The notes beneath the pieces are model-generated. The model made no database searches. It was not told the DNA's origin and saw nothing but the letters and a program-made list of their open reading frames with translations. DNA of 64,000 nucleotides, taken from contig NZ_JAKIRP010000006.1 of assembly GCF_021646545.1 (NCBI RefSeq), forward strand, positions 361,826-425,825, given 5' to 3'. The translations under genes and the position numbers were made by a program. Below are positions 25,168 to 34,194 of the stretch, one piece after another (the first letter of the stretch is position 1; each line of letters opens with the position of its first letter). This stretch comes from Chitinophaga filiformis (GTDB lineage Bacteria; Bacteroidota; Bacteroidia; Chitinophagales; Chitinophagaceae).

Positions 25168-25983
25168 TTAATACAAATAGTTAAGTGCGATAAGATCGTT
25201 TGCATTGAATGTACGGTCGCCGCCATTGGAGCATGCCAGCATCCAGGAGTTGGCGTCAAATCCTGTTGGTGTACCAGGAATGTGGATAGCGCCTATGCCG
25301 GCATCTCCTTCGTTCACATTCTGATTGCAGCTCACGCGCGTGTCGTAGTCTGTATGGCGGAAGCCGATACAGTGACCGAGTTCGTGCTGGATCACAGAAC
25401 CTACATACAGCACATTCGGATTTGATCCGTATGCCAGCCGGTGTGTGTTCATCAGGATCGAGTTATACGGGTTGCCGGCAGCTGTCGGAAATCCGGCAGA
25501 TCCTAATGTGATAAAACCACCGCTGGGGCCCTGAGAGAAGCCCTGGATAGTAATATCGGCCGTACCACTGGTAACGCGGGTGAACGTGATACTCAGACCA
25601 GCCCTGTTATAACGGGCGATAGCGGTGTCAGTACCTGCTACATAAGCAGATCCCAGACCGCTTACCAGCACCGTAATATTACGGGTACCAGATACAGAGA
25701 CCAGATTGGTAGTGCGATACTGTTCGCTTTCAGCAACTCTTACAATTGGACTGTTGACCTTTGTATTCAGATTCTCTTCGGTCAACACGATATCGTTTTC
25801 CACGAGATACCCTCCTGCTACTTTTCTGACATTGTCAGTACCGAATCCCAGGGCATAGATCTTAGCCTTTGTTTCATCGGAGATCTCTGATGCAGCCGTT
25901 GATCTTACTGCATCTTTTTTACAGGAAACCATCAGTGTGCCTGCCAGCAGACAGATGGAAGCGCCAAGTACGTACTTACGCAT
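25168..25983 (-). CDS. M57-family metalloprotease lipoprotein
   Basis: 271 residues. MRKYVLGASICLLAGTLMVS with lipobox Cys marks a lipoprotein. The zinc site is HELGHCIGFRHTDYDTR, an extended HExxHxxGxxH metzincin-type motif preceded by VLYVGSVIQ. This is the M57 dual-action HEIGH peptidase family, secreted proteases of Bacteroidota. The C-terminal segment has a paired Cys loop (SCNQNVNEGDAG). It is a close paralogue of the next gene upstream (26171-27001), separated by 187 bp; the two probably arose by tandem duplication. The substrate is unknown. Confidence 0.88.
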   Translation of the reverse strand: MRKYVLGASICLLAGTLMVSCKKDAVRSTAASEISDETKAKIYALGFGTDNVRKVAGGYLVENDIVLTEENLNTKVNSPIVRVAESEQYRTTNLVSVSGTRNITVLVSGLGSAYVAGTDTAIARYNRAGLSITFTRVTSGTADITIQGFSQGPSGGFITLGSAGFPTAAGNPYNSILMNTHRLAYGSNPNVLYVGSVIQHELGHCIGFRHTDYDTRVSCNQNVNEGDAGIGAIHIPGTPTGFDANSWMLACSNGGDRTFNANDLIALNYLY

Positions 25984-26170
25984 AACGTTTAAATGTTTTA
26001 ATATTTTTACAGATTGTGCTCATGCATCAGGGGTACTAAGCATGCGATGTTTGTTTCATGATATTGCTTTCAGTTACCTGATATCAATCCCTTCTTCTGA
26101 GAGCGATATAGTTTTCCCAAAGAGCAATACCAATGTTCCCTATATCAATGCCCGTCTCCTGATAGCGGAA

Positions 26171-27001
26171 TTAATACAGATAGTTCAATGCAACGATATC
26201 GTTGGAGTTGAAGGTGCGGTTACCACCATTGGAGCAGGCCAGCATCCATGAATTGGAACTGAAACCGCTTGGTGTACCAGGAATGAGGATAGCGCCTACG
26301 CCTGCAGAACCTTCATTGGAAGCGCTGCCACCACAGCTGAGTGAACGGTCAAAATAGTCTGTGTGACGGAAACCGATACAGTGACCAATCTCGTGCTGGA
26401 TTACAGATCCTACATACAATACATTGGGGTTCGTACCATATGCCGCTGTATTTGTGTTCATGCGGATAGAGTTGTAAGGATTACCGTTGCTGGTAGGGAA
26501 ACCGGCAGATCCCAGGGTGATATAACCACCGCTTGGTCCCTGGTTGAAGCCAGAGATAGTGATATTAGCACTACCGCTGGTAACACGTCTGAAGGTGATG
26601 GTCAGTCCCAGCCTGTTATAACGTGCAATGGCAGTATCAGTACCAGCGATGAAAGCAGTTCCCAGGTTGGATACCTTGATAGTGATCACACGTGGTAAGC
26701 CGGTCACCAGGTTGTTGGTGCGGTATTGCTCTTCTTTGGCAGTACGTAAGAATGGGCTGTTCACCTTTGTGGTGAGGTCATTCTCACTCAGTAAAATGTC
26801 GCCTTCTACGAGATAGCCGCCATCTACTTTACGTACCTCAGCGGTGCTAAATCCGAGGGCACTGATCTGGTCGAGTGTTGTCTGGGAAACACCAGCTTCG
26901 TTGGTACTTTTAGCTGGTGCGCTATCTTTTTTACAGGAGACGATACAGGCGCTTGCTCCTGCCATCAGGCAAAAGAGGGCCGTTAATGTGTGTTTACGCA
27001 T
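26171..27001 (-). CDS. M57-family metalloprotease lipoprotein, tandem paralogue
   Basis: 276 residues, with the same architecture as its neighbour: lipoprotein signal MRKHTLTALFCLMAGASA with Cys, a linker, QGPSGGYITLGSAGFPTSNG, then the zinc site HEIGHCIGFRHTDYFDR. Here the motif keeps the canonical HEIGH, while the paralogue has HELGH. The distance between paralogues leaves room for separate promoters. The pair could be secreted digestive or self-processing proteases; no inhibitor or partner gene is adjacent. Confidence 0.88.
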   Translation of the reverse strand: MRKHTLTALFCLMAGASACIVSCKKDSAPAKSTNEAGVSQTTLDQISALGFSTAEVRKVDGGYLVEGDILLSENDLTTKVNSPFLRTAKEEQYRTNNLVTGLPRVITIKVSNLGTAFIAGTDTAIARYNRLGLTITFRRVTSGSANITISGFNQGPSGGYITLGSAGFPTSNGNPYNSIRMNTNTAAYGTNPNVLYVGSVIQHEIGHCIGFRHTDYFDRSLSCGGSASNEGSAGVGAILIPGTPSGFSSNSWMLACSNGGNRTFNSNDIVALNYLY

Positions 27002-27603
27002 ACATTGTAAGATTTGGGTTTCGATAAAATGAAGATATTATTAGCTGATCAGCTGATGATAAATGTGTCTGCCATGAACATCCTGTTCAGCACCGGAAGA
27101 CCGACGATCATTGTTAGTGGCTGTCTTGCAGTGAGCGCACTGCATACCACCAGGATCAATCGTCCCGGGAAACTGAAGGCAAATGTCTATAGACTAATTC
27201 CCTGTTGCGTTCATGGAATAGGTACATTGTTCATCAGTAGATATAGCTAACCTGACAGATAAATTTGCTTAACTCATGCGTTCATTTTTGTAACTGCAAG
27301 ACATGCGGCAACTCGCGATTTACCGCGTCATTGCTGGATTTTCAATTTTTGATTACTCGGGTAACACCGGGTGTGCCCGGTTGTAGATTTTCGACTTTTA
27401 GTGCTTGACTTTTATCGTTTAGATTTCAGTTGCTCGATATCAATATTACAACTTTCCATGATACTCAGAAAATAAAACTTAAATGGAAATTAAAGAACAG
27501 GGATTGGCGAACTTTCGGCGGGTATCTTTATGCAGAAAGGTGTGTGGGATTACGTAATTGTTCCGAAAATCTTGCCTTATGCCTTTCCGGATTGGTGATA
27601 CCT

Positions 27604-27739
27604 CGGTTTCAGGCTGGGATCACTGGCTGTAGGTCTTTGAAGTTCCTTGCTATTGAGCGGTGGCAGGTCGTATTTGGCTATTGAATATGGATTAAACCCC
27701 TGTCAAACGTGGCAGGCGCTTCAAACAATTAAGTGATTA
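27604..27739. repeat. 153-bp palindromic element, truncated copy
   Basis: Carries the left end (CGGTTTCAGGCTGGGATCAC) and the middle, but the right end has lost about 24 nt near 27735, so the palindrome is broken. First unit of the 230-bp tandem repeat. Confidence 0.82.
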
Positions 27740-27804
27740 TACTTATTGGCTTCCGCTTATATTCATTAGTGCCGTAATGTATACCTTCCGGATTGGTGAT
27801 ACCT

Positions 27805-27957
27805 CGGCTTCAGGCTGGGATCACTGGCTGTAGTTCTTTGAAGTTCCTTGCTATTGTGCGATGGAAGGTCGTATTTAGCTATTGAATATGGATTAAACCC
27901 CTGTCAAGCGTGGCAGCGCTTCAAACAACTAAGGCCAGTGATTCCCACCTGAAACCG
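27805..27957. repeat. 153-bp palindromic element, full copy in tandem unit 2
   Basis: The left end starts CGGCTTCAGGCTGGGATCAC; the right end is AGTGATTCCCACCTGAAACC plus G. It is flanked by GTATACCTTCCGGATTGGTG on the left and TTATACTTATTGGCTTCCGC on the right, shared with the next unit. Confidence 0.9.
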
Positions 27958-28034
27958 TTATACTTATTGGCTTCCGCTTATATTCATTAGTGCCGTAATT
28001 GCCGTAATGTATACCTTCCGGATTGGTGATATCT

Positions 28035-28187
28035 CGGTTTCAGGCTGGGATCACTGGCTGTAGTTCTTTGAAGTTCCTTGCTATTGTGCGATGGAAGGTC
28101 GTATTTGGCTATTAGATATGGATTAAACCCCTGTCAAGCGTGGCAGCGCTTCAAACAACTAAGGCCAGTGATTCCCACCTGAAACCG
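28035..28187. repeat. 153-bp palindromic element, full copy in tandem unit 3
   Basis: Nearly identical to the copy 230 bp upstream, including its flanks. The left end reads CGGTTTCAGG. The unit boundary after it breaks into unique sequence at about 28212. Confidence 0.9.
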
Positions 28188-28550
28188 TTATACTTATTGG
28201 CTTCCGCTTATATTCCGAGCTCCGGGACATATGTCTTTCTGATGAACGATACAGTGAAATAGTGATATATATATTGGCCACCCTCCTGTCAATTGACTCC
28301 TGTAATGTATGATGGCAGATTGTCGACGGTTATGACAAAATGATCGTCAGGATAAGCGGAGATATACGAGATAATCAACAGAGACACACCTTTACTGCTA
28401 TTTGAAATACAATTATGCAATGGGTTGGGTAAAGGGGGCATTCAGATTGGGACCTATGCAATTCAAAGCGTCGTCAATACAATGGAGGATAGTGTTTAAG
28501 GATTAAAAATGTGGTCGCTATCCGCCAAGTAGTCCGCCTGGAGGGAGCGG

Positions 28551-28703
28551 CGGTTCCAGGTGAAGATCACTGGCCTTAGTTGTTTGAAGTGCTGATGCGA
28601 ATTACCAGGGGTTTTATAGATATCCAACAGCCAAATACGACCTCCCACCGTTCAACGACAAGGAACTTCAAAGAACTACAGCCAGTGGTCCCACCTGGAA
28701 CCG
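28551..28703. repeat. 153-bp palindromic element, full copy in opposite orientation
   Basis: Starts CGGTTCCAGGTGAAGATCAC and ends CAGTGGTCCCACCTGGAACC plus G. The inner sequence is the reverse complement of that in the other copies. Compensating changes (TTCC/GGAA in place of TTTC/GAAA) keep the outer ends paired. Confidence 0.9.
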
Positions 28704-29048
28704 AAGCAATATTATCTAACAAAATCATGGACAAAAGGTCAACACAATCAACAATACGATCTCCCACGCTCAACGACAAGGAACTTCAAAGAACTACAGC
28801 CAGTGGTCCCAACTGGAACCGAAGCAATATTATCTAACAAAATCATGGACAAAAGGTCAACACAATCAACAATACGACCTCCCACCGCTCAATGGCAAGG
28901 AACGTCAAAGAACTACAGCCAGTGGTCCCACCTGGAACCGAAGCAATATCATCAGCAATTCATAGACAAAAGGTCAGACATAATCAACAATATGATCCAA
29001 CGACAAGAAACGTCAAAGAACTACAGCCAGTGGTCCCACCTGGAACCG
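28704..29048. repeat. Tandem array of half-elements (118, 119 and 108 bp)
   Basis: Each unit has a leader with GCAATATTATCTAACAAAAT and ACAAAAGGTCA, then the outer half of the 153-bp element ending CCACCTGGAACCG or AACTGGAACCG. Units end at 28821, 28940 and 29048. The units lack the other inverted end, so they cannot form the full hairpin. Confidence 0.85.
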
Positions 29049-29114
29049 AAGCAATATCATCAACAAAAGGAACAAACAGCCAAAGCTCCTAATTTAGCCT
29101 GAGCTTCTACAAGC

Positions 29115-29149
29115 AAAACAAAAAGCCCTCCTGCAAAGCAGAAGGGCTT
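29115..29149 (-). terminator. lpd terminator
   Basis: AAGCCCT...AGGGCTT with an inner CTGC/GCAG pairing. On the minus strand it is followed by TTTTTGTTTTG. It lies 23 nt after the lpd stop. Confidence 0.88.
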
Positions 29150-29171
29150 CGAATTATAGAAGAATGAATTA

Positions 29172-30578
29172 TTACAGGTGAATTGCCTCGCCATAAGCAA
29201 CCTCGATAGCGTCTTTTACAGATTCGCTCATGGTCGGGTGCGGATGGATAGAGTTCAGCACTTCCTGGTAAGTGGTTTCCAGTGTGCGGGCAGTTACAGT
29301 CTGTGCGATGATTTCGGTAACGTTAGCACCGATCATGTGTGTACCCAGCCACTCGCCGTATTTAGCGTCGAAGATCACTTTAATGAAACCTTCAGGAGCG
29401 CTGGCTGCAGTAGCCTTACCGGAAGCAGAGAATGGGAATTTACCAACTTTCACTTCGTAACCAGCTTCTTTTGCAGCTTTCTCAGTATAACCTACAGATG
29501 CAATTTCCGGAGCACAATAAGTACAGCCAGGAATGTTCATATAGTCGATAGGCGCAGGTTTATGTGCGTATTTCTTTTCGTTGTAAGCGATCGCTTCCAC
29601 GCAAACGATACCTTCTTTAGAAGCAACGTGCGCCAGCGCCTGACCAGGCACCATGTCACCGATGGCATATACGCCCGCAACATTGGTCTGGTAGTATTTA
29701 TCAACCAGTACTTTACCCTTGTCAGTTTTAACACCTAAAGCTTCCAGACCCAGACCTTCGATGTTGGCAGCGATACCAACAGCGCTCAGTACTACGTCTG
29801 CTTCCAGGAAGATCTCGCCGGTAGCAGTTTTAACTTTAGCTTTCACGCCTTCACCTGCAGCTTCAACAGCTTCAACGGAAGCGTTGGTCATGATCTCAAT
29901 ACCTTTCTTCTTGTAGATCTTTTCCAGTTCTTTAGAGATATCCTCGTCTTCAACCGGAACGATACGCGGCATGAACTCGACGATGGTCACTTTAGTGCCC
30001 AGGGTTGCATAGAAGTAGGCAAACTCAACGCCGATTGCGCCGGAACCTACAACGATCATGGATTTAGGCTGTTTTGGCAGTACCATTGCTTCACGGTAGC
30101 CAATTACCTTTTTACCATCTATTTTCAGATTAGGCAGTTCACGGGAACGTGCACCTGTTGCCAAAATGATATATTTTGCATCATGTACGGCAGTTTTACC
30201 ATCCTTGTCAGTTACTTCTACCTGACCTTTGGATTTCAGCTTACCAGTACCCATCAGCACCTCGATCTTATTTTTCTTCATCAGGAACTGTACGCCCTTG
30301 CTCATCTTATCAGCTACACCACGACTACGCTTGATCACAGCGTCAAAATCAGCACTACCCTCGCCTACGTTAATTCCGTAAGTCTTGGCGTGCTGTATAT
30401 ATTCCAGAACCTGTGCAGACTTCAACAATGCTTTCGTGGGAATACAGCCCCAGTTCAAACAAATACCGCCCAGGCTCTCTCTTTCAACGATTGCCGTCTT
30501 AAATCCCAGCTGAGAAGCACGGATAGCAGCCACATATCCACCAGGGCCACTACCAATTACGATTACGTCGTATGCCAT
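29172..30578 (-). CDS. lpd: Dihydrolipoyl dehydrogenase (E3)
   Basis: Flavoprotein that reoxidises lipoamide in the 2-oxo acid dehydrogenase complexes. 468 residues, normal length. FAD site IVIGSGPGGYVAAIRASQLG; redox-active disulfide Cys40-Cys45 in GGICLNWGCIPTKAL; NAD site VVGSGAIGVEFAYFYATLG; second FAD contact YAIGDMV; C-terminal catalytic SIHPHPTMSE with the His-Glu pair. No E1 or E2 gene is adjacent. A TACCTTTG box lies 26 nt upstream of the ATG and a terminator follows, so it appears to be a single-gene unit. Confidence 0.97.
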   Translation of the reverse strand: MAYDVIVIGSGPGGYVAAIRASQLGFKTAIVERESLGGICLNWGCIPTKALLKSAQVLEYIQHAKTYGINVGEGSADFDAVIKRSRGVADKMSKGVQFLMKKNKIEVLMGTGKLKSKGQVEVTDKDGKTAVHDAKYIILATGARSRELPNLKIDGKKVIGYREAMVLPKQPKSMIVVGSGAIGVEFAYFYATLGTKVTIVEFMPRIVPVEDEDISKELEKIYKKKGIEIMTNASVEAVEAAGEGVKAKVKTATGEIFLEADVVLSAVGIAANIEGLGLEALGVKTDKGKVLVDKYYQTNVAGVYAIGDMVPGQALAHVASKEGIVCVEAIAYNEKKYAHKPAPIDYMNIPGCTYCAPEIASVGYTEKAAKEAGYEVKVGKFPFSASGKATAASAPEGFIKVIFDAKYGEWLGTHMIGANVTEIIAQTVTARTLETTYQEVLNSIHPHPTMSESVKDAIEVAYGEAIHL

Positions 30579-30604
30579 ATTGCTTAATTTTAATTTAAAC
30601 TTGC

Positions 30605-30612
30605 CAAAGGTA
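30605..30612 (-). promoter_or_regulatory. -7 box (TACCTTTG) upstream of lpd
   Basis: An exact TAnnTTTG match on the minus strand 26 nt before the lpd ATG. A TTTTTG about 24 nt further upstream might be the -33 element. Confidence 0.5.
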
Positions 30613-30624
30613 ATAATAAAATGG

Positions 30625-30660
30625 AAAAAGCCCGGCCAAAAATAGCCAGGCTTTTCTTTG
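30625..30660 (-). terminator. lolA terminator
   Basis: AAAAGCCCGGC and GCCAGGCTTTT pair around CAAAAATA; T-rich on both sides, so it may act on both strands. It lies 30 nt after the lolA stop. Confidence 0.75.
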
Positions 30661-30689
30661 TCTTCGGTTGCGAAGATCCATCAATATTT

Positions 30690-31358
30690 TTAGCGGAGGT
30701 CTACCACTTCTACACCAGGATACTTCTTAGGATCGAAGCTGAAAGTAGCGTCTGATACATTCGTATTAGGTGTAAAGCTGGTGATCTCGTATGTATAGTG
30801 GTTGCCGTTCTTTTCGAAAACCTTCATTTTAGAGATGTTCTGGTTCTTTTTGTCGATAGACACGATCACTTTGAATACGTTCTTTGACTTGTCTGTAGGC
30901 GTCATCTCGATATTCTGCAGCACCTTACCTTTTTCAGTAGTTTCACCATCCAGGCGGTACAGATAGTCTTTATCGTAGAAGTTAGTGAACAGTTTAGCCG
31001 GTGACAGGGAAGAACTGTTAGGATCTACAGTATTGATTGTTACCTCGTTAGCATCTTTTGCGTATGTCCAGGAAGTTTTGTTATCACTGATGATCTCCTG
31101 GCCGTCCAGGTTCACTTTATATTTAGCACCTTTCATGTAAACGGTGCCTTTTTTAGAATCTGTTACACTATTGTTTGCACCTTCTATTTTCAATACAAAA
31201 TTGGCCACCACTGATTTCAACTGTGAAAATTTCTTGCTTACACCGTCCAGGATCACTTTCGCCTTGGGATCATTCTTACCCAGGCTACCTTTGGACTGAG
31301 CCATTCCATTCATTACTACTCCGCCTGCTAATATGGCCAATAATAAAATTCTCTTCAT
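30690..31358 (-). CDS. lolA: Outer-membrane lipoprotein carrier protein LolA-like
   Basis: 222-residue periplasmic chaperone that would carry lipoproteins from the LolCDE complex to the outer membrane. The signal peptide is MKRILLLAILAGGVVMNGMAQ. The mature protein has the LolA beta-barrel pattern: VSKKFSQLKSVVANFVLKI, KKGTVYMKGAKYKVNLDGQEIISD, NKTSWTYAKDANEVTI and a closing ATFSFDPKKYPGVEVVDLR. It is slightly longer than the E. coli protein. The gene is encoded downstream of ftsK on the same strand, as in many bacteria (ftsK-lolA order), with a 93-nt gap. Confidence 0.88.
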   Translation of the reverse strand: MKRILLLAILAGGVVMNGMAQSKGSLGKNDPKAKVILDGVSKKFSQLKSVVANFVLKIEGANNSVTDSKKGTVYMKGAKYKVNLDGQEIISDNKTSWTYAKDANEVTINTVDPNSSSLSPAKLFTNFYDKDYLYRLDGETTEKGKVLQNIEMTPTDKSKNVFKVIVSIDKKNQNISKMKVFEKNGNHYTYEITSFTPNTNVSDATFSFDPKKYPGVEVVDLR

Positions 31359-31451
31359 TTTTCGTAAGTTTTGTTTTCTGCTGTTAGTAAAGACAAATGT
31401 TATGCCGATACCTGTCTATCTTTCGTTAATATAAAGCCAAATGTACTACGA

Positions 31452-34055
31452 TCAGCCGAGATCGTTCAGGATCTCTTCGAGATCGGCCTCTGTCTTGACA
31501 TTCACCTCCCTGGCCTTGCTACCCATATTAGGTCCGACGATACCGGCTGCCTCCAGCTGGTCCATCAGCCTTCCGGCCCTGTTATAGCCAAGTTTCATAC
31601 GGCGTTGCAACAGAGAGGTAGAGCCCTGCTGGTTCTGTACAATAACACGGGCTGCCTCTTCAAAGAGCGGGTCCCTGTCCTGCAGGCTGATCTCTTTGCC
31701 CTCCATTTCCTTCTCATCCACATATTCCGGTAGCAGGTAGGCTTCAGGATAAGCCCGCTGCTCACCAATATATTCCGCCACTTTCTCCACTTCAGGCGTA
31801 TCTACAAAGGCACACTGCAAACGTACCAGCTCACCATTGAAGGATACCAGCATGTCCCCCTGCCCGATCAGCTGTTCTGCCCCTCCAATGTCCAGGATGG
31901 TACGGGAGTCGATCTTCGAGGAAACCTTAAAGGCGATACGCGCCGGGAAGTTGGCTTTGATGGTACCGGTAATGATGTTAACAGACGGACGCTGGGTAGC
32001 GATAATGAGGTGAATACCTACCGCACGGGCCAGCTGGGCCAGACGGGCGATCGGCATTTCCACTTCCTTACCGGCAGTCATGATCAGGTCGGCAAACTCG
32101 TCGATCACCAGCACCACGAATGGCAGGTAACGGTGTCCCCTTTGCGGGTTCAACCTTCTCTGGACGAATTTGTGATTGTATTCCTTGATATTACGGGTAC
32201 CAGCCTCTTTCAGGAGATCGTAACGAAGGTCCATCTCAATACAGAGTGCGTTGAGGGTATGGATCACCTTTTTGGTATCGGTAATAATGGCTTCCTCCTC
32301 TCCTGGCAGCTTGGCCAGGAAGTGTTTTTCTATCAGCTTGTAGAGCGACAGTTCCACCTTTTTAGGATCTACCAATACGAACTTCAGCTGAGAAGGATGC
32401 TTTTTATAGAGCAAGGATACAAGTAATGTATTGATACCCACTGATTTACCTTGTCCGGTAGCACCTGCCATGAGCAAGTGCGGCATTTTAGCCAGGTCAG
32501 CGATAAAGTTCTCATTATCAATCTTTTTACCGATAGCAATGGGCAGTTCCATGCTGCTTTGCTGAAACTTCTCAGAGGCCAGCAGATTCCTGAGCGATAC
32601 GATACTCTTCTTCACATTAGGCACCTCGATACCGATGGTACCCTTACCGGGGATCGGCGCAATGATACGGATACCCAGGGCCGAAAGGCTCAGGGCGATA
32701 TCATCTTCCAGGTTCTTGATGCGGGAAATGCGCACACCGGCGGCGGGTACGATCTCGTATAAAGTAACGGTTGGTCCTACGGTGGCACTGATCTTCTGGA
32801 TTGAAATATCGTAGTTCTTCAGGGTGTCGATGATCTGGTTCTTGTTTCTGTCCAGTTCACTGGCATCCGTTACGATCTTTTCGGTACTGTGGTTATCCAG
32901 TAGTTCCAGGGACGGGTATTTATAATCACGCAGGTCGAGGGTAGGCTCGTAAGGATCCATCTGAACGGGCTGTCTTACGGGCTCTTCTTCCATTTCATCT
33001 TCCGCTTCTTCTACCGGAGGTTTGATCTCCCAGGCCACATCTTCCGTATTCGGCTTCTTCCTGCGGGAAGATGTCTGCTCGACGGTTTCTTCTATATATA
33101 ATAATGGTCCGGCATCTTCTTCCTGTTCCTCCACTTCTTCTTCCTCTTCTACTTCTTCCTCTTCACCGGCTGACAGATTTGCAGGAGGTATCAGGGTGAT
33201 AGATGCATCACTGCGCTCAATAAGCTGCATTTCAGGCAGTTCGGTATTTTCTGAAGGAGGCGGTATTACTGAAACACCAGATTCCCTGAGTCCATTTTTC
33301 TTCCGGGGTTCCTTCGCATTAGCAGCCGGCTGTTGCGGCGTAACGGCAATTACTGCAGGTTCAGGAACCGCAGCAGGTGCTACTGCAGGTTTGGGTTTAG
33401 CTTTAAACTGCTGTTCCAGCCATTTGAAATCGTAGTTGTATTTCCAGATCAGCCAGGATAAACCAGCCACAAGCAGGAGTAAGGCAGCCCCGGCCCTTCC
33501 CAGGAAGCCGATCAGCCAGGTATTGACAGCGTCACCCATAGCTCCTCCCCAGGGGAAGTCGGATAACATGGATACGAAGGCTGCGGTCGTACTGATGAAC
33601 AGCAAACCAAAGAGGATATATTTAACATTACGCCAGATGCGGAACACACGACGGCCCACCACAGCGTTGACACCAAGGACAAAAAACAGATAACAAAACA
33701 GGTAGGAAGCTATACCGAACCCTTTGTAGAAAAACCAATGGGAGACGAAGGCCCCTAACCTCCCGAGGAGGTTTTCCACCTTCACGCTATCCATGTCCAT
33801 CAGCAGCAAGCTGGCTGAATAACGGAATACCTTATCCTGGTCTTCTTCCCAGGTAAAGAGATAAGATGTAAACGCGATAAAACAGTAGAGCGACAACAAC
33901 AGGCATATTACCCCCAAAACCTTATGGGTCCTTTCATCTTTTACCAGTTCTTTTACTTTTACCTCTACTTCCTTGTCCTGCTTAAGTACGTTGGGGTCGT
34001 TGCCTCGAGGTTTCTTACTCTCCGGTTTTTCTGTTTTCAGTTTATTTTTAGACAT
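31452..34055 (-). CDS. ftsK: DNA translocase FtsK/SpoIIIE
   Basis: Septal motor that pumps chromosome termini and aids dimer resolution. 867 residues. The N-terminus has about four membrane helices (residues 60-200, including GVICLLLSLYCFIAFTSYLF and AGAALLLLVAGLSWLIW). A Pro- and Glu-rich linker follows, with a run of acidic residues near 300. The motor domain has Walker A GATGQGKS (Lys537), Walker B VLVIDEFADLI and ARAVGIHLIIATQRPS. The C-terminal winged helix (SLLQRRMKLGYNRAGRLMDQ) reads the KOPS polarity sequence. A TAATTTTG box lies upstream. Confidence 0.97.
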   Translation of the reverse strand: MSKNKLKTEKPESKKPRGNDPNVLKQDKEVEVKVKELVKDERTHKVLGVICLLLSLYCFIAFTSYLFTWEEDQDKVFRYSASLLLMDMDSVKVENLLGRLGAFVSHWFFYKGFGIASYLFCYLFFVLGVNAVVGRRVFRIWRNVKYILFGLLFISTTAAFVSMLSDFPWGGAMGDAVNTWLIGFLGRAGAALLLLVAGLSWLIWKYNYDFKWLEQQFKAKPKPAVAPAAVPEPAVIAVTPQQPAANAKEPRKKNGLRESGVSVIPPPSENTELPEMQLIERSDASITLIPPANLSAGEEEEVEEEEEVEEQEEDAGPLLYIEETVEQTSSRRKKPNTEDVAWEIKPPVEEAEDEMEEEPVRQPVQMDPYEPTLDLRDYKYPSLELLDNHSTEKIVTDASELDRNKNQIIDTLKNYDISIQKISATVGPTVTLYEIVPAAGVRISRIKNLEDDIALSLSALGIRIIAPIPGKGTIGIEVPNVKKSIVSLRNLLASEKFQQSSMELPIAIGKKIDNENFIADLAKMPHLLMAGATGQGKSVGINTLLVSLLYKKHPSQLKFVLVDPKKVELSLYKLIEKHFLAKLPGEEEAIITDTKKVIHTLNALCIEMDLRYDLLKEAGTRNIKEYNHKFVQRRLNPQRGHRYLPFVVLVIDEFADLIMTAGKEVEMPIARLAQLARAVGIHLIIATQRPSVNIITGTIKANFPARIAFKVSSKIDSRTILDIGGAEQLIGQGDMLVSFNGELVRLQCAFVDTPEVEKVAEYIGEQRAYPEAYLLPEYVDEKEMEGKEISLQDRDPLFEEAARVIVQNQQGSTSLLQRRMKLGYNRAGRLMDQLEAAGIVGPNMGSKAREVNVKTEADLEEILNDLG

Positions 34056-34069
34056 ACATTATAGCGCTC

Positions 34070-34077
34070 CAAAATTA
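34070..34077 (-). promoter_or_regulatory. -7 box (TAATTTTG) upstream of ftsK
   Basis: An exact TAnnTTTG match on the minus strand, 14 nt before the ftsK ATG. No clear -33 element. Confidence 0.35.
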
Positions 34078-34194
34078 CGGTCGCTCTTCGATATATTAAG
34101 AATTTATTTTCAATTAAGAATCAGTAACTAAGGAACCGGGAATTCATGTATTCCCCGTCCGCTGTCCCCCTGGTTCTCAATTTGGGTCCAGCCA

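Larger units (their letters stand above)
27002..29171. other. 2.1-kb repeat region without genes
   Basis: Between the M57 pair and lpd. Short frames exist in several phases but follow the repeats rather than any protein family. Contents: three units of a 230-bp tandem repeat, each carrying a 153-bp element (27604-28187); about 360 bp of unique sequence; another full element (28551-28703); then three tandem half-elements (28704-29048). The unique parts (27002-27600, 28188-28550) show nothing recognisable. Confidence 0.75.

Noticed and set aside
24620..29048. Tandem repeats considered as CRISPR arrays
   Set aside because: Units are 84 to 230 bp with no unique spacers of uniform length, and no cas genes are present.
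28580..29102. Short frames encoding ELQPVVPPGTEA-type repeats
   Set aside because: They read through copies of the 153-bp element and its half-units; the repeated peptide is explained by DNA repetition.
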